The notes beneath the pieces were generated by a model that saw only the letters and a program-made list of their open reading frames with translations, ran no database searches and was not told the DNA's origin. A program made the position numbers and the translations under genes. A stretch of DNA of 64,000 nucleotides. Origin: an uncultured Opitutia bacterium. GTDB taxonomy: Bacteria > Verrucomicrobiota > Verrucomicrobiia > Opitutales > UBA953. Shown here in pieces: positions 1 to 8,193 of this stretch. How positions within the stretch are numbered: the first letter of the stretch is position 1; each line of letters starts with the position of its first letter. The stretch is taken from contig CAIOAN010000007.1 in NCBI GenBank assembly GCA_903855995.1, positions 62,001 to 126,000 on the forward strand, given 5' to 3'.

Positions 1-354
1 TGCCTCGCGGGCTACCGCGCCCACGAGGCCTCGGTGCTGGCGATGGTCGCCCGCCTCCGCGCTGAAGCCGCTTCCTCCGGCGTCTCCGCGGTGAGCCCGT
101 CGCTCATCGCGATCCAGGAGCAATACCCCGACCTCAAGGCGATGGATTCTTTCAATAGCCTGAGCAGCCATCTCATCGAGACCGAGCAGCGCATCGCGCT
201 GGCCCGTAATTATTATAACGACAGCGTGACGTTCTATAATACGCGGATTCAGCGCGTGCCAGATGCCTACGTCGCCCGGATTGTGTCCATGCAGCCAGCT
301 GAACTCTTCCAAGCCCAGGGTTTCGAGCGCGTGGCGGTGGGCGTGAAGTTTTAG
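1..354 (+). CDS. LemA-family protein, C-terminal part (5' end outside window)
   Basis: The frame is open from the first base, so the gene starts upstream of the window; about 117 C-terminal residues are visible. They match the C-terminal helices of the next gene's LemA region: a YRAHEASV helix, the segment LSSHLIETEQRIALARNYYND, then FYNTRIQRVPDAYVARIV and a final F-x-A-x-GFE patch. LemA-like proteins are membrane-associated helical bundles of unclear function. The gene lies 33 bp before a paralogue in the same direction, so the two look like a tandem duplication. Whether this copy also has the N-terminal GIDE-like domain cannot be seen. Confidence 0.85.
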   Translation, partial: CLAGYRAHEASVLAMVARLRAEAASSGVSAVSPSLIAIQEQYPDLKAMDSFNSLSSHLIETEQRIALARNYYNDSVTFYNTRIQRVPDAYVARIVSMQPAELFQAQGFERVAVGVKF

Positions 355-387
355 CGGCCCACTTGCGAAGGCGCCCCGGTTGGGCAT

Positions 388-1695
388 ATGGCTGGGATGG
401 TCCTCTGTAGTTTAGAAGGCGAACCCCTTGGGCTGGCGGTTTTAGTTGTGCTCGTCGGCTTGGGGCTATCGCTCCGGGCTGAGCGGAAACGCCGCTTGAT
501 GGAAGATACCCCCTTGAGCAAGGCCCTCGGTGTTTTTATTGGCGAGGTAGCCCTTGAGGGGGTCTGCTATCTCGAGAAACCGCTGGTGGCCCCGCTTTCA
601 GGCCAGCCTTGCGTGAGGTATACCTGGTCCGTCTCTGAACACTGGGAACGCGAGGAAAAGGAAACTTATACCGATGACGAAGGACGCACCAAGACGCGCA
701 TGGTCACGTGCTATGGCTCGGATGAAATTGCGAGCGGCGAGAAGGACGGCGGCTTCTACCTCCGCGACGAAACGGGAGCCGTCTGGGTTGATCCACAGGG
801 TGCGCCGATCGAGACCACCTGCCTCTTCAGCGAAGAGGCCAGTCGCGGCGATGCCCTCTACTACTCCAAGGGAAGCCGGCGAGCGGTCGAGGGTTCGACG
901 GGGGAGCGTACTTTTGAAGAGTACGGGCTACTCGTTGGGACCCCTCTATTCGTACGCGGCCGGGCGAGCGAACGACGCGATGTCGTCGCCGCGCAAATCA
1001 AGCCGGCGGCGAAAACGGATATTTTCATCATCACGACGCGGACGGCGAAAGCAGTGAGCGCGGAGTGGCGCGAGGCCGCCCGCTTCTGGGGTGTCGTCGG
1101 CGCACTGCCCCCGTTGGGACTCGGCGGGATGCTCGTTATGATGGCGGGCTACGGAAGTTCTCGCTGGCTGTATCCGTTGGCCGTTCTTCCCGTCGCGCTT
1201 TATCTGCTGTTATATTCGGGGGGCTGGGCCTGGATGGCCTTCAATAGTCTGATTGGGTTGCGGCAGCGGGTCTACCAGGCGTCTTCGCTTATCGATGTGC
1301 AGCTCAAGCGCCGCGCGGATCTCATCCGGCGTTTCGTCGCGTGCGTGCAGGGCTTCCGCGAACATGAGGCCTCCGTGCAGACGCTGCTGGCCGCAGCCCG
1401 GGCGCAGGTAGGCGGCGATCCGCTCAAGGCGCTCGCCCCAGGGATCCTCGCGGTCATCGAAAGCTACCCGGAGATTCGCGCCCAGGGTCTCTTCAATGAT
1501 TTGAGTAAGCAACTCATCGAGACGGAAGACCGCATCGCCTTGGCCCGCGGTTATCATAATAACATCGCGACCTTTTATAATACCCGCCTTGAGCGTATTC
1601 CGGACAGCTACCTTGCGAACTTCGTTAAGATGAAGCCGGAACCTTTGTTCGAGGCCGAAGGCTTCACTTACCATCCGTCGGCCGTGGCCTTCTGA
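388..1695 (+). CDS. GIDE-domain plus LemA-domain membrane protein
   Basis: The 435-residue protein has an N-terminal hydrophobic segment (about residues 10-28), then a soluble domain (about 45-225) resembling the bacterial GIDE domain (YLEKPLVAPLSGQPCVRY, VWVDPQGAPIE, later FVRGRASER). Two hydrophobic segments follow (about 235-290). The C-terminal LemA part (about 295-435) has the typical FNSLIGLRQRVYQASSLID and QLKRRADLI helix and FYNTRLERIPDSYLA. GIDE is known from the eukaryotic E3 ligase MUL1 and occurs in bacteria without RING domains, often beside LemA. No catalytic site is visible, so a scaffold or membrane-stress role is only inference. It is a tandem paralogue of the upstream partial gene. 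Confidence 0.8.
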   Translation: MAGMVLCSLEGEPLGLAVLVVLVGLGLSLRAERKRRLMEDTPLSKALGVFIGEVALEGVCYLEKPLVAPLSGQPCVRYTWSVSEHWEREEKETYTDDEGRTKTRMVTCYGSDEIASGEKDGGFYLRDETGAVWVDPQGAPIETTCLFSEEASRGDALYYSKGSRRAVEGSTGERTFEEYGLLVGTPLFVRGRASERRDVVAAQIKPAAKTDIFIITTRTAKAVSAEWREAARFWGVVGALPPLGLGGMLVMMAGYGSSRWLYPLAVLPVALYLLLYSGGWAWMAFNSLIGLRQRVYQASSLIDVQLKRRADLIRRFVACVQGFREHEASVQTLLAAARAQVGGDPLKALAPGILAVIESYPEIRAQGLFNDLSKQLIETEDRIALARGYHNNIATFYNTRLERIPDSYLANFVKMKPEPLFEAEGFTYHPSAVAF

Positions 1696-2973
1696 TTAGG
1701 CTACCCACGCGTCGCGGCCGAGCAGCTGCGAGCACAGGCGGTGCGCCGACCAAAAGCCGTCTTCGTGGAAGCCGTAACGCTGCCATGCCCCGGTGAAATG
1801 CACCCGCGCCCCAAGCCGAGCGTTGAGCGCGGGAATCTCCGCCTGGGCCGCGACGGCTTCGAGCGAGAAGAGCGGATGCTCGACGGGGATCTGGCGGATG
1901 ATCTTGGCGGGGTCGACTTGCTCGGGGTGATTGATGGTGACGACGAAGTCGCCCTGGTCCGTCAGGCCCTGCAGGGAATTCATCCAGTAGTGCGTCGAGG
2001 TGGCGAGGCCGCCGTCCTTGGCCCAGGTACGGTAATTCCACGATGAACGGGCCTGGGTCGCCTGGGGCAGGGGCGACATGTCGGTGTGCACGATGGCCAC
2101 GTTCTCATTGTAGGCAAAGGCTCCGAGGAGCCGGCGTTCTTCGGCGTCGGCGTCCGTCAGCAATCGGAGGGTGATATCCGCATGGGTGGCCAGGATGACG
2201 CGGTCAAAACGCTCTTCGCCGGCGGCCGTGGTGATAATCACCTGCGCACCCTCGCGCCGTACGGCGGTGACCCCCTGGCCGAAGCGGAAGTCGGCAGGAT
2301 ATTTCCTGAGCAACGCGTCGACGTATGTACGCGAGCCACCTTGGAGCGTCAGCCATGCGTGCTGGGTATCGAGCCCGAGGAAGCCGTGGTTATGAAAGAA
2401 GCGCATGAGCGCCGCGGCGGGGAAGCCGAGCATCTTGTCCGCGGGGGTCGACCACACGGCCGCGGACATGGGGATGAGGTATAAGTTCAGGAAATCCTCG
2501 CCGAGGCCTTTCTGGGCGCACCAGTCGCGCAGCGAAGTGGTCTCGGCCGCGGGGGTCTGCCACTCGGTCTTGGCAAGGGTGTTGAACTTATTGATCTGCA
2601 GCAGGAGTTTCCAGAAGCGTAGGCTGAACAGGTTTTTCCGCTGGGCGAAGAGATGGTTGAGTGAGCTTCCGCACCACTCGAGGCCACTGGGGTCGTGTCG
2701 CACGGCGAACGACATGGCGGTGGGCTTAGGTCGCACGCCGAGTTCTTTAAAGAGCCGGCAGAGGTGCGGGTAGGTGACCTCGTTGAACACCATGAAGCCG
2801 GTGTCCATGGGGAGCGCGCGGCCGGTGCCGGGCTCGCTGACGTCAATGGTGTGCGCATGCCCGCCAGGCCGGCTGTCGCGATCGAAGACGGTGACGTCGT
2901 GGTGCGCCGCGAGGAAGCGCAGGCACCCTAGGCCGCCGATACCCGACCCGATGATGGCAATACGTTCACGCAC
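1696..2973 (-). CDS. COG2907-type FAD/NAD-binding amine-oxidase-like protein
   Basis: The 425-residue protein begins with a Rossmann dinucleotide fold, IAIIGSGIGGLGCLRFL, followed by an acidic beta-strand end (VFDRDSRPGGHAHTI) typical of the FAD-dependent amine oxidase/phytoene desaturase superfamily. The C-terminal FTGAWQRYGFHEDGF is the second FAD-contact region of COG2907 proteins. These often sit beside lipid-modifying enzymes (cyclopropane synthase, DUF1365); here the partner is a fatty-acid desaturase just upstream, whose stop overlaps this GTG start by 8 bp. Action on unsaturated acyl chains is therefore inferred; the substrate is unknown. It converges with the GIDE-LemA gene with no gap. 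Confidence 0.85.
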   Translation of the reverse strand: MRERIAIIGSGIGGLGCLRFLAAHHDVTVFDRDSRPGGHAHTIDVSEPGTGRALPMDTGFMVFNEVTYPHLCRLFKELGVRPKPTAMSFAVRHDPSGLEWCGSSLNHLFAQRKNLFSLRFWKLLLQINKFNTLAKTEWQTPAAETTSLRDWCAQKGLGEDFLNLYLIPMSAAVWSTPADKMLGFPAAALMRFFHNHGFLGLDTQHAWLTLQGGSRTYVDALLRKYPADFRFGQGVTAVRREGAQVIITTAAGEERFDRVILATHADITLRLLTDADAEERRLLGAFAYNENVAIVHTDMSPLPQATQARSSWNYRTWAKDGGLATSTHYWMNSLQGLTDQGDFVVTINHPEQVDPAKIIRQIPVEHPLFSLEAVAAQAEIPALNARLGARVHFTGAWQRYGFHEDGFWSAHRLCSQLLGRDAWVA

Positions 2974-3946
2974 GTTGCGCTTCGGCTTCGGCCTTGGTGC
3001 GCGCCGCTTCCTCGTAGACGGAATCCGGCACTCCCTTGAGTCCCCAGATCAGCCCGGTCCACGATAACACTTTGAGCCCATAATAGGTGGGATCAAATTC
3101 CCACCAATAAAACCCCTGCTTGGTCGTGGCCTGGTAGCGGTGGTGATTATTATGCCAGCCTTCACCAAGGGTGATCAGGGTAAGGATCAGGGAGTTGCGC
3201 GATTCGTCACCGGTGGTCTTGAAGCGTTTGCTGCCGAAGACGTGCGCGAGTGAGTTGATGCAGCCGGTGCCGTGGAAAAGCACGACCGTGGAGATGATCC
3301 CCCAGACGAGCATCTGCGGGCCGTTGGTGCCGTAGCCGTGCGCCCCGAGCCACGCGCCAGCGCCGTACACGCCCGCCCCGGCCAGCAAGGGGATAAGGAT
3401 GTCGAAACGATTCAGGAAAACGAGCTCGGGGTATTTCGCGAGGTCCGGAATCTTGGTGTAGTCCGTCGGAAAATTCTTCTTGGCGGTGATCCAGCCGATG
3501 TGCGACCACCAGAAGCCGTCCACGACGGGGGAATGTTTGTCCTCTTCTTCGTCGGAATGTTTGTGGTGATGCCGGTGCGTGCACGCCCACCAGAGGGCAC
3601 CGCGCTGCACGGCCAGGGCGGTCCACACGGCCATGACGAATTGGAAGGCGCGCGAGGTGGAGTAGGTCTTGTGCGAGAAATACCGATGCAGGAAACCGGT
3701 GATCGCGAACATCCGGAAGAAGTACAGGCCGACGGCGGTCCAGACGGCGATCGGACTTGCTCCGACCCAGATGACGGCGAAGCAGACGAGATGGAGCAGG
3801 ATGAATGGAATGGAGCGCACCCAGTCGACCCGCTTGGGCTGGCCCTGTAGCTCCGCGACGCCTTCGGGGATGTAATCCGCATCAAACCAGCGGATGAGGG
3901 CGCGGAAGAAGCCGCTTTCTGGCTGGGAAGGGTGGGGGTCGGCCAT
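2966..3946 (-). CDS. Membrane fatty-acid (acyl-CoA) desaturase, delta-9 type
   Basis: The 326-residue integral membrane protein carries the three histidine boxes of the di-iron desaturase family in order: HRYFSH, HRHHHKH and HNNHH (in GEGWHNNHHRYQ). Hydrophobic stretches lie around residues 47-90 and 180-225. Family members insert a double bond into acyl chains using O2 and an electron donor; position specificity cannot be read here. The length fits bacterial DesC-like desaturases. It is the first gene of a two-gene unit with the COG2907 flavoprotein (8-bp overlap), suggesting joint membrane-lipid modification in an aerobic organism. Confidence 0.92.
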   Translation of the reverse strand: MADPHPSQPESGFFRALIRWFDADYIPEGVAELQGQPKRVDWVRSIPFILLHLVCFAVIWVGASPIAVWTAVGLYFFRMFAITGFLHRYFSHKTYSTSRAFQFVMAVWTALAVQRGALWWACTHRHHHKHSDEEEDKHSPVVDGFWWSHIGWITAKKNFPTDYTKIPDLAKYPELVFLNRFDILIPLLAGAGVYGAGAWLGAHGYGTNGPQMLVWGIISTVVLFHGTGCINSLAHVFGSKRFKTTGDESRNSLILTLITLGEGWHNNHHRYQATTKQGFYWWEFDPTYYGLKVLSWTGLIWGLKGVPDSVYEEAARTKAEAEAQRA

Positions 3947-4070
3947 CTGTCCCGCAGTTAGATAGGGAGCAGAGAGTTCGCAACTGCTTTGACGCTTTTC
4001 TCCCCCCTGCCAGTATTCAAGTCAGGTAGACAAAATCGCCCGCCCGCCCCGCTTCCATTGTAACAAACAA

Positions 4071-4574
4071 ATGTCCGATGCCCACGCCGATCAGGATTGG
4101 CGGGCCTGGTTCGCCGAACACGGCGCCCGGCTCCGACTGATCGCGCGCCAATGGACCCGGAGCGAGGCCGATGCCGATGATGTCGTGCAGGAGGCATTTG
4201 TACGCTTTTGGAAACATCAACGTCACCTGCCGGGTAACCCGAACGCCCTCGTGGTGACCTCCATCCGTCGGGCCGCCCTCGATTTGCTGCGCCGCTCGGA
4301 TCGCCGCGCCGTCCGGGAAAAAGTGGTAGGCGATGAGATGGAGACGGTCTCGTGGTTCGAGCCCGAGGCCGACCCGCGACTGCAGGCGCTCGCGGCTTCA
4401 CTGCAGCTGCTGCCGACGGAACAGCGCGAAGTGGTGGTGCTCAAGGTCTGGGGCGATCTGACGTTTGATCAGATCGGCGAACAACTTTCGATTTCTCCGA
4501 ACACCGCGGCTTCGCGGTGGCGCTATGCCATGGAGGCCCTGCGCAAACACATCACCGTCCGCACCCATGACTGA
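4071..4574 (+). CDS. ECF-type RNA polymerase sigma factor
   Basis: The 167-residue protein has sigma region 2 (about residues 10-75: ARQWTRSEADADDVVQEAFV followed by RFWKH) and region 4 (about 110-160: LLPTEQREVVVLKVWGDLTFD and QIGEQLSISPNTAASRWRYA). It has no region 1 or 3, as expected for extracytoplasmic-function sigma factors. The gene overlaps the next one, a single-span membrane protein, by 8 bp (ATG inside the last codons), which is the usual sigma/anti-sigma arrangement. It faces away from the desaturase. The inducing signal cannot be read from the sequence. Confidence 0.92.
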   Translation: MSDAHADQDWRAWFAEHGARLRLIARQWTRSEADADDVVQEAFVRFWKHQRHLPGNPNALVVTSIRRAALDLLRRSDRRAVREKVVGDEMETVSWFEPEADPRLQALAASLQLLPTEQREVVVLKVWGDLTFDQIGEQLSISPNTAASRWRYAMEALRKHITVRTHD

Positions 4575-4986
4575 CCCCGACCACGATCTCGAACAGGCCC
4601 TCGCCGCGCTCCGCCCGCGTCCGCCCGGACCGGCCGTACTCGCGCGCCTCGCCCGCGACCTCGACGCTCCCGCCTCCCGCCGTGGCGTCCTCATCGCCTG
4701 GTCCGCCGGACTCACCGCCCTGGCCGCCGTCTTCGCCGCGGCCTTCGCTTTCCTGAGCTTCCCGGCGGAGCCCGCCGCACCGAGCTATCAGCTGGTCCGC
4801 GCCGATCAGTCGCCCGCCGCTCTGCAGTTCTACCGCCCGGTGCAGCTCGACGACGGTTCCTTCGTGCGCCCAGTGCGCGTGCGCTGGGATAATACGACCC
4901 GCTGGGAGGACCCGCGCACGAACACCCGGCTGATCAACTACCGCCCGCACGATCAGCTGACGTTGCTAAACCTAGAGACGAATTAA
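4567..4986 (+). CDS. Single-span membrane protein, probable anti-sigma factor
   Basis: The ATG at 4567 was chosen because it overlaps the sigma-factor stop and gives a sensible N-terminus (MTDPDHDLEQALAALRPRPP); the frame is open further upstream but only inside the sigma gene. The 139-residue product has a short cytoplasmic N-terminus of about 42 residues, one membrane helix (about 42-65) and an outer tail of about 75 residues. There is no zinc-type HxxxCxxC anti-sigma motif, so the assignment rests on topology and position. The extracytoplasmic tail (VQLDDGSFVRPVRVRWDNTT) has no recognised fold. Confidence 0.7.
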   Translation: MTDPDHDLEQALAALRPRPPGPAVLARLARDLDAPASRRGVLIAWSAGLTALAAVFAAAFAFLSFPAEPAAPSYQLVRADQSPAALQFYRPVQLDDGSFVRPVRVRWDNTTRWEDPRTNTRLINYRPHDQLTLLNLETN

Positions 4987-5027
4987 ACAAATCCCCCGCC
5001 CGCCGCCGCTCCCTTATAAATCATCTT

Positions 5028-6023
5028 ATGAATACGTTCCGCCAGATTCCGCTCCATATGCTCCTGCTCGCCGGGCTCGTGGGCCCGCTCGCCGCCGAAG
5101 ACAAGCCCGCCCCTTCTGCACGCGCCGCCGCTTCGGCGGAGGCTGTCGCCTACGCGGGTTTGAATGTCGCCGCCCGCCCGGGCTTGGCGGGTCAAGCCAT
5201 CGCGGGCCTGCCCGATGATGTCGGTCTGCAGGTCGGCTTCCTGGATCCGGCGGGCCCGTCCGTCGGCAAGATCGAGGAAGGCGATATCCTGACGCGCCTG
5301 GATGACCAGGTGCTCTTCAACGCCGAGCAGTTCCGCGCGCTGGTGCGTATGCATAAGCCGGGCGATAAGGTGAAGGTGACGCTCGTGCGCGGCGCCGAAC
5401 CGCAGGTGGTCGAACTCACGCTCGGCACGCGCAAGGTGGCGCGCGAAGCCGCGCCGGCCCGCGCCCGCGCCCGCCTCGCCGAGGCGCCGTCCGGTAGCCG
5501 CACGCTTCAAGTCGGCCCGGGTCAGGTGCTCACAATCGGGCCCGACGCGGTCTTGCCGCCGGAGATTCGCCAGCAGCTCGAGGCCCTGGGCTTGGCCGCC
5601 GGCGCGGCCGCGGCTCCCGCCCCCCGACGCTCTCAGGCTCAGGCCGCCGAAGACAGCAGCGCGCGTTCGGCGCCGCCGGTCGGCATGTCTTCTTCGCATT
5701 CCTTCTCCTTCAGCTTCGGCAGCAACCTGGGCTCGAGTTCTCATTCGATGGCCTCAGATGGCGATGGCTCGGTCTCGCTGGAAGAGAAGGACGGTAAGAA
5801 GCGCGCGATCATCAAGGATTCCAGCGGCAAGACGCTCTTCGACGGCGAAGTTACCACGCCCGAACAGTTGAAGGCGATGCCGGCAGAGCTGCGCCGCCGC
5901 TTGAAACTCGTCGAAGGCAAGGGCTTCACTATCCCAGGCTTCCCCGACCGCGGCGCGCCCGGCAACGCGGCTCCGGCCCCCGCCGAGGAACCGAAAAAAT
6001 TCGATCCGAAGCAGGGCGCGTGA
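5028..6023 (+). CDS. Secreted PDZ-domain protein
   Basis: The 331-residue protein starts with a signal peptide (MNTFRQIPLHMLLLAGLVGP, cleavage near LAA-ED). A PDZ domain follows (about residues 60-135: VGLQVGFLDPAGPSVGKIEE, GDILTRLDDQVL, GDKVKVTLVRG). The rest is low-complexity Ala/Pro/Ser sequence with a Ser-rich stretch (SSSHSFSFSFGSNLGSSSHS) and a Lys-rich segment. No protease domain is present, so it is not a DegP-type protease. It is 41 bp downstream of the anti-sigma-like gene and may share its transcript; a periplasmic sensing or scaffold role is inference. A hairpin terminator follows the stop. Confidence 0.82.
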   Translation: MNTFRQIPLHMLLLAGLVGPLAAEDKPAPSARAAASAEAVAYAGLNVAARPGLAGQAIAGLPDDVGLQVGFLDPAGPSVGKIEEGDILTRLDDQVLFNAEQFRALVRMHKPGDKVKVTLVRGAEPQVVELTLGTRKVAREAAPARARARLAEAPSGSRTLQVGPGQVLTIGPDAVLPPEIRQQLEALGLAAGAAAAPAPRRSQAQAAEDSSARSAPPVGMSSSHSFSFSFGSNLGSSSHSMASDGDGSVSLEEKDGKKRAIIKDSSGKTLFDGEVTTPEQLKAMPAELRRRLKLVEGKGFTIPGFPDRGAPGNAAPAPAEEPKKFDPKQGA

Positions 6024-6044
6024 ACGCTCTGTCTTGAGATAAAT

Positions 6045-6074
6045 AAAAAGGCCTCCCGCTCGGGAGGCCTTTTT
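6045..6074. terminator. Bidirectional intrinsic terminator
   Basis: A perfect 8-bp stem (GCCTCCCG / CGGGAGGC) with a 2-base loop is flanked by AAAAAG on the left and CTTTTT on the right, so it can terminate transcripts from both the PDZ gene and the convergent YHYH gene. Confidence 0.9.
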
Positions 6075-6083
6075 GTGGTCGGC

Positions 6084-7145
6084 TTATTTGGGCGCGCCTT
6101 CTTTGGGTGCACCTTCGGGCGGAGGGCCGTCCGGCGGCGTGCCTCCGAAGAGGCCGCCGGGGGGCGGGCCCTTCTTGCCCTTCTTGCCCCCCTTCGCGCC
6201 AGGTCCGCCCTGGCCGCCGAGGTTGGCGTGCGGATCCATGTTCTGTTTGCTGAACGAGGGATCAGGCGTGCCCTTGAATTTGCGCGGGATGAAAGGGTAA
6301 TCCTCGGTGAGCACATAGTAATAAGTGCCCTTAGGGAATTCCGGCGTGAGGCCCGTGCGTCCGCCGAACGCGTCGAGGTCGCCCATCCCCGCGACATATT
6401 CGTAATCGAGACTAAAGGAGCCGTCGGGCTTACCGGTCGGGCTTACCTTGCCGTCGCCGCCGCGGTCGGCGGTCTTGAGCCGGTAGCTGCTCTTCATGAC
6501 TTTGAGCGCGCTCTTGGGGTCGGCGGGATTGGTATACGCGTAGATGGCGTAGACGGGGAAGCCGTCCGCGGCCCAGCCGACGTGGGTCATCTTCTTCTCG
6601 CCGCCGGAGAGCCGCTCGACGAGTAGGGTGGGGAGTCCGTGGTAATGGTAGGCGCCGTTGGGCTGCACGTGACCGTGGTTCTGATCGAGCCCGAGGCCGG
6701 TCTTGATCCGCGGCGTGGTGCCCATCTCGGTGTTGCTCATCAGCGCCTCGTAGTGCCAGGGGTTGCTGCGCTCGCCGTCGTTATAGACTTCGGCGGTGCC
6801 GGGGTCGAAGACCACGCCGTTTAGGGCGACGCCCCAGGCGGACATCATGCGGCCGGTCGCGCCGGCTTCGAGGGGCTGGGGGTTGGCGGGGACTTCGAGG
6901 TGATACTTCTGCTCGGCGATGGCGTTGGGGTTCCCGCGGTTCGGGAACTTGGAGACTTTGTGGTCGGGGATGCCGTTCGACTCGATGACGCGCTTCTCGC
7001 CTTTGACGGTGATGGTCACCTTGTTCTGGGCGGGCGGTTGGGCGTCGGCCGGATTCAAGGCCGGGCCCTTGGCGGTTTCGGCGGCGGCGAGGCCGACGGT
7101 CAGGCAGCTGATGAGCAGGGGGATGAGGAGGCGCGCGGGGGTCAT
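6084..7145 (-). CDS. Secreted YHYH-domain protein
   Basis: The 353-residue precursor has a Sec signal peptide (MTPARLLIPLLISCLTVGLA, cleavage near AAA-ET). The YHYH domain (about residues 90-290) includes the diagnostic NGAYHYHGLPTLLVERL, the aromatic GWAADGFPVYAIYAY segment and the terminal GTYYYVLTEDYPFIPRKFKG. The tail (about 300-353) is low-complexity Gly/Lys/Pro sequence. YHYH proteins are secreted, common in marine and aquatic heterotrophs, and of unknown function; the His/Tyr-rich core suggests metal or ligand binding, which is inference. The gene stands alone between a bidirectional terminator and a divergent DUF420 gene. Confidence 0.88.
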   Translation of the reverse strand: MTPARLLIPLLISCLTVGLAAAETAKGPALNPADAQPPAQNKVTITVKGEKRVIESNGIPDHKVSKFPNRGNPNAIAEQKYHLEVPANPQPLEAGATGRMMSAWGVALNGVVFDPGTAEVYNDGERSNPWHYEALMSNTEMGTTPRIKTGLGLDQNHGHVQPNGAYHYHGLPTLLVERLSGGEKKMTHVGWAADGFPVYAIYAYTNPADPKSALKVMKSSYRLKTADRGGDGKVSPTGKPDGSFSLDYEYVAGMGDLDAFGGRTGLTPEFPKGTYYYVLTEDYPFIPRKFKGTPDPSFSKQNMDPHANLGGQGGPGAKGGKKGKKGPPPGGLFGGTPPDGPPPEGAPKEGAPK

Positions 7146-7242
7146 GGTTGGAGACTAATATCTTAGCATATCCCCCCTTAAGGGGAGGTTAAGTGGGGCT
7201 GGAGGTTTGCTTTTTAACCCTCCGGACCTTCTTTTAGCCCCC

Positions 7243-7716
7243 ATGGCTTCCACCACCGAAATCCTTTCCCGCTCCGTCGCCGGCCTGAACGCCCTCGCGA
7301 CGGTCTTCCTGCTGATCGGCTTCGCCAAGATTAAGTCCGGCGACCGCGTCGGCCACGGCCAGGCGATGCGCAACGCGGTGATCACCTCGGCGCTCTTCCT
7401 GGCGCTCTATCTGGCTTCGAAGGTCCACCTCGTGTTCGCCCTCCATAAGACCAACGTCGTCTACCGCCCTGAGGTGGTCGGCCTGACCTGGGATAAGCTG
7501 CTCTATTATATCATTCTCTTCCCGCACATCCTGCTGGCGATCTTGGTCACCCCCTTCGTCCTCCGGGCGGTCTGGCTGGCCAAGGCGGGTCGCCTCGAGG
7601 AGCACAAGCGGCTCGTCCGCTGGGTCTTCCCGGTCTGGCTCTACGTCTCGGTCACGGGCGTGATCGTCTGGGCGTTCATGGAGTTCAGTGGTTCGCTGGC
7701 CGCGGCGGCGAAGTAA
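7243..7716 (+). CDS. DUF420 membrane protein (CtaM/YozB-like)
   Basis: The ATG at 7243 was preferred over an in-frame TTG at 7207 because it starts the protein just before the first membrane segment. The 157-residue product has four hydrophobic helices (about residues 10-30, 50-70, 90-115, 130-150) with conserved His residues at helix ends (SKVHLVFALH, ILFPHILLAI, KRLVRWVFPVWLYVSVTGV). In firmicutes the DUF420 protein CtaM is needed for aa3-type terminal oxidase activity, so a role in cytochrome-oxidase maturation is plausible by family. No oxidase genes are in this window. Confidence 0.85.
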   Translation: MASTTEILSRSVAGLNALATVFLLIGFAKIKSGDRVGHGQAMRNAVITSALFLALYLASKVHLVFALHKTNVVYRPEVVGLTWDKLLYYIILFPHILLAILVTPFVLRAVWLAKAGRLEEHKRLVRWVFPVWLYVSVTGVIVWAFMEFSGSLAAAAK

Positions 7717-7773
7717 GCAGACGATTTTCCCCTCGCCCCGTAGTTAATTTCTGCTTTCACTTCGGGCGTCGTC

Positions 7774-8148
7774 ATGGAAAGCGAGCCCCAGTCCCGAAAC
7801 CCTCAGACGGAGAAGTTGTTCCTATGGGCTTCCTTCATTCTTTTCTGCGCGGTGCTGGCTTTCACTTGGTCGACCTACGGCGATGAGACGGATCGGCTCG
7901 ATGGCCTGCGCGCTAGCGAGCGGAAGAAAGAACAGGCTTTCGTCACCCTCGAACGCACGCGCGAACAGACGGGTCGATACCTCGATCGCTTCAGTCGCGA
8001 TCCGGAATTCGTCCGTGATCAGGCCCGCGAACGCATGGGCGTCGCTGAGCCCGGTGAGATCGTGATCCGCGTCGACGGTGCCCGCACCATCGCGGCGCCC
8101 GCCAAGCCGGCCGCGACGGCCGCCACTCCCGCTCCCGCAGGACGCTGA
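7774..8148 (+). CDS. Septum-formation initiator protein (FtsB/DivIC-like)
   Basis: The 124-residue protein has a short cytoplasmic N-terminus, one membrane helix (about residues 15-35), a coiled-coil (about 38-75, GLRASERKKEQAFVTLERTR) and the family's closing motif DPEFVRDQARERMGVAEPGE followed by IVIRV. That motif is characteristic of FtsB/DivIC division proteins, which bind FtsL and FtsQ at the septum. The C-terminus is a short Ala/Pro tail. The gene ends 45 bp before argH and may be co-transcribed with it. Confidence 0.85.
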   Translation: MESEPQSRNPQTEKLFLWASFILFCAVLAFTWSTYGDETDRLDGLRASERKKEQAFVTLERTREQTGRYLDRFSRDPEFVRDQARERMGVAEPGEIVIRVDGARTIAAPAKPAATAATPAPAGR

Positions 8149-8193
8149 GCATCCTTGCTTGCCTGCCCGTGGTTCCGCGGGCATTCCTTGCTT

